From Tritrichomonas musculus (Eukaryota; Parabasalia; Tritrichomonadida; Tritrichomonadidae), in the NCBI GenBank assembly GCA_039105265.1, contig JAPFFF010000226.1:1-30137 (forward strand): 30,137 nucleotides of DNA, in the 5' to 3' direction. Shown here in pieces: positions 26,204 through 30,137 of this stretch. The number at the start of each line of letters is the position of its first letter. Position 1 is the stretch's first letter. Both the position numbers and the translations under genes were made by a program. The notes beneath the pieces are model-generated. The model was not told where the DNA came from. It saw only the letters and a program-made list of their open reading frames with translations, and did not search any database.

Positions 26204-28377
26204 TTAAGGGCAAAGTTGGCTTTGCCAAAAATTCAATAATAATTCAAAAAAATGAATAAAAATCTTTTTTTTTTTGTGAGAGTACTGAAATTATTTTTGA
26301 AGTATTCAATTTTTTCTTACACGAAAAAAAAAGATCGAAGATTTCTGATGAATCAAAAAAAAACTACGACTTCTTTCTTGTGGCGAATGAATAAGATTAT
26401 TCAGTATATTTTTTTTATACATATAAAATTACAAAGAATAAAATAAAAAAAATATCAATATACGTATAGTTGGCTCTTCTATAAGTTAATTTTTTATTTA
26501 AAAGAATGATATAACTAGAAAGTATATAAGTTATATAATAATATTTATAATTTTTTGTTGATGTATCTTTGCTTTTTAATCATCCACGACTATTTTTTCC
26601 CAAGCATTTAAAAAAACAACTTTCTGTCTGATCGCTTTATGGGAAATCAATTGAAATATATTATTTATGAGACTAATATAAAGCTATATTTTGTATAATC
26701 ACTTTGATATAATGATTATTTATCGAGGAAAATTGAATTGAAGTTAGTATCATGAAATTTTTCTGAGAGGTGAGTTGGCTCTTCTCTCAAAATTTTTAAA
26801 AAATAAAAGTAGAAAAGATTTTGTTCGCTAAGAATGGCATAAATATGTCATCGATATATTAGTATATTTTTTTTCGAATTAATAAACGCGGATGCCAGGA
26901 AAAAAAAAAAAAGATCATCGAAGATTTAAAAACATTTCTTGTGGGAAAATAACTTGTATTGAATTTGAGCATGTTGAATATCTGAATAATATCATAAATC
27001 ACGGGAAAATAAAAAATTAATGGTAAAGACTGCGTCTTTCCAAAATAATTTTTAATAATTTTTGAGTTATATGGTTCTCAAAAAGTTTTATTGAATTATA
27101 TTAGATTATTAATTGTGGAAAGTTAAATGATTTATATTTTTATGGTATTTACTCCTGGTTTATCTAATAAAACATTAAAAACTTCTTTTTTATTGAATTT
27201 TCTCTTTTTGAAATGAAAAAAATCAAAATATTAATTATTTTCACTTTTTGTGATAAAAATTTTAATTTATTCAAATAATTTTATTTTTTCAGAGTAATGT
27301 TATATTTTCTGTTTTTAATTTATTTTTTTGGTATTTAAAAAGTTTAACTCAAATCAATTTTTAAAGTATTATAGTTTTTATAAATTCCTATTTTTTTCTT
27401 TTATTTATTATTTAATGTCATTTATAAAGATGTTTTAAATTATATAAAGTTGATTTAATTTGAAAAAAAAGTCAATTTTAAATTGAAATATCTTTATTAA
27501 ATAATAATAGAGTTATAAATAAAACCTAAAACTAAAAAAATAGAATATAATATTTCTCAATGAGCACTTTTAAAATTATACTCAAAATTTAATAATTTTT
27601 TTAACATCTAATTTACTAAAAATGATATTTTTTTTCAATTACAAATTGGACGTATTGATACAAAAAGTTCTTAATCAACCGATTATCATCAGAAAATATC
27701 TTTATAATGAATAGATAAGACTTCTCTTAAACTGCCATCTTAAGAAAATTCATAAGACTTCTCTTAAAATCAATACCAGACATTTCACACAGATGACAGG
27801 CTCCTTTTTCATTCTATAATATGAGAAATTTTAATTTTCAAAAATAGAATATTTTAATTCATACGCTTTGATAATTTTTTTATCAAAATGGTCAATAATT
27901 TTCATTTTCCAAACTAATTCAAGTTGGATCTATCAACTTTTTATAATCAATTGTGATAGAAAATTATTTGAAAAATTGCATTTCCAGAAAAAAATCATTT
28001 AAAAAAATATAGTTGCTTGATTAATATGCATATAAATGATTAGTTTTACTTAATAAGCTTTTTTTAAAAAAAATTAAAAAACAATCAAAAAATTTGAGAG
28101 AATAGCAAAAAATACTCAATTATTTGAAAGCATAGAAAAATACAAATATGAATAAAATTAAATATATCAATATATTGATAATGCTCAAATTATTGGTATA
28201 CACACTTAATTATTTCAAATAATAAACATTCAAAAATAGTATAAATATGAAAATTTAATATTTATATATCGCAATATGAACGTTTATCTTTTAAACACCA
28301 AATTTGTATAGAAAAAAAAAATATTCAATTTTTTTTTGGTTTCTCAAAAAATGATCGTCAGCCAACTTTGCCCTTAA
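26204..28377. mobile_element. TTAA-flanked element with inverted ends (~2.17 kb)
   Basis: TTAAGGGCAAAGTTGGCT at 26204-26221 is exactly inverted at 28360-28377. The outer TTAA on both sides suits a piggyBac-type target duplication, making the element proper 26208-28373. The left end forms its own hairpin (GGCAAAG-TTGG-CTTTGCC). No transposase frame is visible; the ORF at 26252-26446 is K/F/I-rich and looks spurious. Inside are internal repeats (AGTTGGCTCTTCT at 26468 and 26773; GATC...GAAGATTT...TTTCTTGTGG at 26331 and 26912). Confidence 0.65.
27715..27768. repeat. 17-bp direct repeat, 37 bp apart
   Basis: ATAAGACTTCTCTTAAA occurs at 27715-27731 and 27752-27768. The spacer contains CTTAAG. 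It may be a small tandem duplication inside the TTAA-flanked element. Confidence 0.7.
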
Positions 28378-29757
28378 ATAATATTATCATATTACCAATT
28401 ATATATTTATATTATAAAAAATATTATAAATAATATATTCTTATATTGTCATGATATGGGTGGGACACTCTTTTTTTGACCTCAAAAAGTTTCAAAATCT
28501 CTTCGAATTTTAGGTTTTATTTGGTGATTTTTATAAATTTTCTTACCCATTTAATAATCTTTAAATTGGTCATTGAAACCAATCAAAAAACTTAATATTC
28601 ATCGAGTTTTTTTTGACTTCACATACTAATAGATCTCTCTTCGTAAGAGATATCCTTCAAAACTACTAATACTATTTGATTTTATACATATGCATTATAC
28701 ATTATAAAACATAAATATTTATAATTACTTTGTAGTTAGTCCAAAAAAGTTAATATAATAATTATTTTTAAGTTTTTTCGATACATGATCTTTTCTAACT
28801 TTTTATTTTGTAATATTCGATTTCTTCTTTTAATGCTCAATAAAATGATATATTTTGTTTGAACATAACTTCAAAGATAAAGTTTAGTTTGAAAAATGAA
28901 TTCAAAAAGTTGAATTAATAAACGGAATGATTCAATTTTCGGCGGTTAGAAAATTAATTTTAAACGATCAAACTCAATATTTTTGCTTTAAAATATATTA
29001 TAAGAATAGGGAATATTATTTAAAATGAGGTTCCGCCATTTATAAAATCAAAAAATTCAAAATGACCATTTTTTACCCAAATTATTTTTTATGGAAAATA
29101 AAATGCGATTATCTAATTCACCTTTGATGATTTTGATTTTTTAAATAGTAAATTATATGTAGCTATTAAAAATCTATCTAAATATAAAATAACTGGAAAA
29201 AGTCTTGGATAGCTTACACATGTCATGATATATTCCATTTTGATTGAGAAAAAAATAGTTAAACTGCACCCTTAAATAATTTTAAACAATAATTCATTGA
29301 GCTATTCAAACTTGTATTCCTCCAGTTTCTTGAAATAATATATTTTTTTTAATTTTAAAAGAACTAATATTTCAGTAATTCTTTCCTTAAATAATTTATT
29401 ATTGACATTTATATAATATATAATTTATATAAACACTGAAAAATGAATAATATATGCAAATAATATTATTAATAAGAAGGTTTATATATGATATAAAATC
29501 ATAATGTCTTTCACAAAAAGTTATATAATTCTGATAATAAAATAAATATCATAAAAAGTTTTATATTATTATTTCTTTTTGTATCTCATGAAATATTAGA
29601 AATATACTAAATATATTTTTAAATATAAATTAATAAATGAATATAAATTTATATATATATATATAAATAAGTTATATAATCTTTTTTTAAAGAGATTTTC
29701 TTAATAATTATTTTGAAAATCAGATTTTTTTGAGATCTAAATATAAAAATAATTACT
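28378..29757. other. AT-rich non-coding stretch
   Basis: No gene was seen. It contains the right half of the possible outer inverted pair (29261-29273) and AT microsatellite-like DNA near 29650-29665. Confidence 0.5.
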
Positions 29758-30137
29758 ACAGCATTTTTCAGCTCACCTTGCAGTATAGAAAATTGAGTGA
29801 AATTCGTTGCAGTTTGATTCAAAATTGAGCTGTTTATTTTGATTATTTTGGGATTTGAATGTTGTAAAATTCCCTAAAAAATCTATCTTGATAAATAAAA
29901 GTTTATTTCATAATATTTATTTAAAATTAGAATTAACACACAAATAAAAGTATATTTCATGATATAGCAAGGATTTATTTAATTTATAAAATGAAATAAA
30001 TATATTTGAAAAAAAAAACAATTTTTCTTTTATCTACGAAAACACCAAATAATCAAAATAATCGGCTCAATTTTGACTTAAACCATAACGAAATCCCCAC
30101 AATTTTCTATACTGCAAGGTTAGATGAAAAACGCTGT
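29758..30137. mobile_element. MITE with ~75-bp terminal inverted repeats, at window edge
   Basis: The left end (CAGCATTTTTCA, then ACCTTGCAGTATAGAAAATT) from 29759 is inverted at the window's right edge (AATTTTCTATACTGCAAGGT, then GAAAAACGCTG, to 30136). Similarity continues inward to TCAAAATTGAGC at about 29819-29830 and its inverse near 30064-30075. A TA precedes the left end and a T follows the right end at the last base, so a TA duplication is likely but cut by the window. Confidence 0.75.

Larger units (their letters stand above)
23554..29273. mobile_element. possible outer element enclosing nested insertions
   Basis: AAGGGTGCAGTTT at 23554-23566 is exactly inverted at 29261-29273, and the next ~17 inward bases are similar (GAACACATTTTTCTTAC against AACTATTTTTTTCTC). 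The interval contains the mariner-like derivative and the TTAA-flanked element. This would fit an old element later hit by others. The pair is short and 5.7 kb apart, so a chance pairing of two separate element ends is possible. Confidence 0.35.

Noticed and set aside
26252-26446. 64-residue open frame in the TTAA element
   Set aside because: Its sequence is A/T-run driven (poly-F, poly-K) and no transposase motif is visible.

Overview
The window is a very AT-rich (roughly three-quarters or more A+T by eye), gene-poor stretch of a eukaryotic genome with long homopolymers and no visible introns in its one clear housekeeping gene. That gene, a Tudor-SN homologue, is a single uninterrupted reading frame. 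Several stop codons sit inside a TAAA tetramer, which resembles the stop-overlapping polyadenylation signal of trichomonads. Together with a KilA-N/type-B polymerase virus-like element and hAT, mariner-like and TTAA-flanked repeats, this makes an AT-rich trichomonad-type protist my best guess. That is inference; other AT-rich, intron-poor protists remain possible.

Layout: 1-5.0 kb is AT-rich non-coding DNA with one short coding-like island (1922-2029) and a foldback structure built on a 55-base T run and a 32-base A run (4400-4696). From about 5.04 to 12.6 kb lies a Polinton-like, virus-derived element whose genes all point to the minus strand. Its parts are a large type-B DNA polymerase with an HNH/endonuclease-VII-like insert, a KilA-N protein, an acidic low-complexity protein and a 154-residue protein of unknown function. 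Its genes share a conserved T-rich leader. The spaces between them carry GC-richer hairpins, including an array of different hairpins joined by near-identical linkers. The polymerase gene looks broken (about two breaks), and I see no integrase, capsid, protease or packaging ATPase, so the element is reduced or partial. From 13.0 to 15.1 kb there is a decayed hAT-superfamily DNA transposon on the plus strand with short subterminal repeats.

From 16.2 to 19.4 kb, on the minus strand, lie the only clear host genes: Tudor-SN and a small unknown gene just downstream of it. A multiply frameshifted gene remnant occupies 20.5-21.2 kb. The rest (21.4-30.1 kb) is a graveyard of non-autonomous DNA elements recognised by inverted ends: 21452-22995, a TA-flanked MITE at 23211-23530, a mariner-like deletion derivative at 24658-25550, a TTAA-flanked element at 26208-28373, and a long-TIR MITE that ends at the window edge (29759-30136). 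A weaker inverted pair (23554/29261) encloses two of these, suggesting nesting.

The most unusual structure is the hairpin-and-linker array in the virus-like element (6171-6417), with a matching double-hairpin module at its left end (5085-5113).
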